DNA of 64,000 nt from the NCBI RefSeq assembly GCF_000711875.1, contig NZ_JONM01000010.1:62001-126000 (forward strand). The letters run 5' to 3'. The translations under genes and the position numbers were made by a program. The notes under the pieces were generated by a model that did no database searches, was not told the origin of the DNA, and saw nothing but the letters and a program-made list of their open reading frames with translations. Each line of letters opens with the position of its first letter. The first letter of the stretch is position 1. Origin of the DNA: Andreprevotia chitinilytica DSM 18519. Lineage in GTDB: Bacteria > Pseudomonadota > Gammaproteobacteria > Burkholderiales > Chitinibacteraceae. Shown here piece by piece: positions 62,333 to 64,000 of this stretch.

Positions 62333-63942
62333 GCGGCCACCTTGAGCGCGGGTGCGGTAAAGGCGCTGCGCCAGCCGTCGAGTATGCCGATCAATGTGGC
62401 GTCATCCGGCCAGCGGGCGGCATAGGCAGCAGCGCGCCAGAGGTCCGTCACTTGCCGGCAACCGGATTCGGTCAACGAGGGCAGCGCGCCGACGCGCCGG
62501 GCTTCGACGCAGGCCGCAACGATATCGCCCTCGGTATATCCCGCCATCAGCTCGACCGCGTAGTCATGCGCCAGCCGCGAGACGGTGGCGCGGTACAACA
62601 GCGCCAGCGCCTCCCGTGTACGACCGGCACGCCAGAGGGCGAGCACCTCGGCCGGCACGTCATCGGGCAGCGTTTCCGGGCGGATGTCGAAACCGCAGAT
62701 TTCCTCCGGCGGTGGCGGGCGGCGCTCGGCCACCTTGAGCAACTGGCCAAGCGGGCCGCGATAGCGCCACAGCAGCCAAGCAAACAAGATCACCAACAGC
62801 GCGATCAGCGTGACTTTCACCGCACCGAGATTGATCCCTTCGTGATGGCCCGGGCTGCCATCGCCAAACAGCCAGCGGAAGAATTTTTCCAGCCAGGCAT
62901 AGTCGCCCGGTTTCTCTTTCTGCGTTTTCTTGGGCATCCAGATTGTCTGGCATTGCCAGTTGCGCAGCTCATCCGACGAGAGCACCGCATCCAGATCGTT
63001 GCGCAATGCGGTTTGGGAGGCATCGTGCGTGGGCGGGCGGGCCTTGCGGATGTCGGTCACGAAGTCCGGCGTGGGGCAACCCGCTGCCTGCGCATCGTGC
63101 TGTGGCGCAAACCAGAGCAGCGAACACACCAAGGCCGCAGCCAGCGTTTTGCCAACAGTGGCCGATTTCGCCCGCAGCGCCGTCGAACGTGCCGCCAGCC
63201 GCTCAGCCATGCGGCGCAAGGACAGCTCGATGTCCCACCCTTCCAGCTCGGCCCGGCGGCGCAGATACAGCGTGAAGCAGCCGGAGACGTACACCGGCCC
63301 GATCAAGCCATCGGCCAGCGTGTAGCAAATGTGGCCGGTCAGCGCGAGCAGCTGCGGGTTGTTGGCATAGGTCACGAGGAAGCCGGCCGGATTCATCTCC
63401 TCCGGGCTCGCCAGGAAAAAACTGACCAAGCCATAGAGTGCCATTTCGAGCACCAGCGTGAAATGCACGCACGCCACGCCGAACCACGATGCGGTGCCAT
63501 ACGCGCCACGCGCCCCCAAGGCACGGCGGCGCTGGGTGGCGAATTTGCCGCGAGCGCCTTCCAGCTGCCAGACCGGCACGTACAGCCCGCGGCCGGCCAT
63601 GATCGGCCGCCACCACGTCAGCGATCTGGCCCAGCCGCGCAACTGATGCGGCCATGCCCGCAATGCTTGCCAAGCCGTGACCGGCTCACCGAAGACTTCA
63701 CGCGAGAGGATATAAAGCGGCAGGCGGTCGAACATCGGGCGCAGCCACCACATGGCCAAGCTGCCCCACGGCAGCATATCGGCCGGCAAGCAGGCCCATA
63801 GCAGCACCGAGAGTGTCAGCCACGGCACCCACCATGCGAGGTAGACCGGCTTCCAGTACCGGCGCAGCAATGACTGACCAAGATCGATGGCGGCCCAATG
63901 CGAACCCGGACGAACGTCGATCTGCAACGACTCAAGCTGCAC
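62329..63942 (-). CDS. DUF4129 domain membrane protein
   Basis: The protein has 537 residues from GTG 63942; a TTG at 63957 is possible. Several helices in the first 300 residues are followed by one near 385-400. The C-terminal DUF4129 region (ALWRAGRTREALALLYRATVSRLAHDYAVELMAGYTEGD and SLTESGCRQVTDLWRAAAYAARWPDD) matches the family associated with MoxR operons. The gene overlaps the upstream partial gene by 11 bases. Confidence 0.83.
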   Translation of the reverse strand: MQLESLQIDVRPGSHWAAIDLGQSLLRRYWKPVYLAWWVPWLTLSVLLWACLPADMLPWGSLAMWWLRPMFDRLPLYILSREVFGEPVTAWQALRAWPHQLRGWARSLTWWRPIMAGRGLYVPVWQLEGARGKFATQRRRALGARGAYGTASWFGVACVHFTLVLEMALYGLVSFFLASPEEMNPAGFLVTYANNPQLLALTGHICYTLADGLIGPVYVSGCFTLYLRRRAELEGWDIELSLRRMAERLAARSTALRAKSATVGKTLAAALVCSLLWFAPQHDAQAAGCPTPDFVTDIRKARPPTHDASQTALRNDLDAVLSSDELRNWQCQTIWMPKKTQKEKPGDYAWLEKFFRWLFGDGSPGHHEGINLGAVKVTLIALLVILFAWLLWRYRGPLGQLLKVAERRPPPPEEICGFDIRPETLPDDVPAEVLALWRAGRTREALALLYRATVSRLAHDYAVELMAGYTEGDIVAACVEARRVGALPSLTESGCRQVTDLWRAAAYAARWPDDATLIGILDGWRSAFTAPALKVAA

Positions 63943-64000
63943 GATCGCGCCCCGCAAAACTGAAATAACAGATCACCGCGAACCACAAGCAACCGCCGAC
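63932..64000 (-). CDS. C-terminal end of a membrane protein (partial)
   Basis: The last 22 codons (with a TGA at 63932-63934) of a gene entering from the right edge include a hydrophobic stretch CLWFAVICYFSFAGR. In MoxR operons of this kind the upstream gene is often a stage II sporulation protein M-like (DUF95) or RDD protein; that is inference from position. Confidence 0.55.
   Translation of the reverse strand, partial: VGGCLWFAVICYFSFAGRDRAA

Noticed and set aside
62452-63801. A 449-codon plus-strand frame opposite the DUF4129 gene
   Set aside because: It is the antisense of a supported membrane protein in the MoxR operon and has shadow-type composition.
1-64000. CRISPR arrays, prophage, integrase or transposase genes
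   Set aside because: No regularly spaced direct repeats and no recombinase motifs were seen; the dispersed repeats are short palindromes.

Overview
This window is about 64 kb of GC-rich, gene-dense chromosome from a Gram-negative proteobacterium. The gene orders petA-petB-petC-sspA-sspB, lolB-ispE-tRNA(Gln)-prs-rplY-pth and hisB-hisH-hisA-hisF-hisI-hisE-tatABC, the ResB/CcsA (system II) cytochrome c maturation pair and the complete pilGHIJ-chpA array all point to a betaproteobacterium, most likely in the Neisseriales. That placement is inferred from gene order and protein character, not from a database search. There is no prophage, transposase, integrase or CRISPR array. Most of the window is core genome, with short accessory stretches marked by REP-like palindromic repeats.

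Layout. 1-3.7 kb: cytochrome bc1 complex (petA end, petB, petC), then sspA and sspB. 3.7-9.8 kb: rRNA methyltransferase, DUF3108, purN and purM on the minus strand, divergent from an AI-2E-type permease and hda. 9.8-14.2 kb: an accessory patch with repeats, an exported DUF2891 protein, an exported caspase-like protease, a periplasmic solute-binding protein and cutC. 14.3-23.9 kb: type IV pilus chemosensory operon pilG-pilH-pilI-pilJ-chpA; no methyltransferase or methylesterase gene is visible beside it. 24.2-29.1 kb: engB, cytochrome c4, resB and ccsA. 29.2-30.4 kb: a tandem pair of unrecognised paralogues. 30.4-37.8 kb: a minus-strand block of TPR lipoprotein, lolB, ispE, tRNA-Gln, prs, rplY, pth, an orphan ParA ATPase and a COG0523 metallochaperone. 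38.2-45.2 kb: mutM, a dynamin-like GTPase, REP palindromes, a flavodoxin-fold oxidoreductase, a MobA-MoaC fusion, a pseudouridine synthase, a lysozyme-inhibitor-like protein and tlyA. 45.3-48.8 kb: a three-gene signalling cassette of EAL phosphodiesterase, methyl-accepting protein and stand-alone NIT-domain protein. 48.8-58.3 kb: a VOC protein, an O-antigen ligase/PglL-like protein, tatCBA, hinT, the his genes with an uncharacterised membrane protein inserted, and a TfoX-domain protein. 58.4-64 kb: two tiny membrane proteins and the DUF58-MoxR-DUF4350-DUF4129 operon.

The genes are packed with very frequent ATGA, TGATG and TAATG stop/start overlaps, so many neighbours are probably translationally coupled. 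At three places (resB, the EAL gene, prs) a terminator-like hairpin with a T-tract ends only 4-12 bases before a start codon, which suggests attenuation rather than simple transcript ends.

The most interesting candidates are the MobA-MoaC fusion, the EAL-MCP-NIT cassette with a possible attenuator, the tandem paralogues at 29-30 kb, the membrane protein coupled into the his operon, the internal break in ccsA, and the secreted caspase/DUF2891 pair. I did not find a clear-cut new defence or mobile system.
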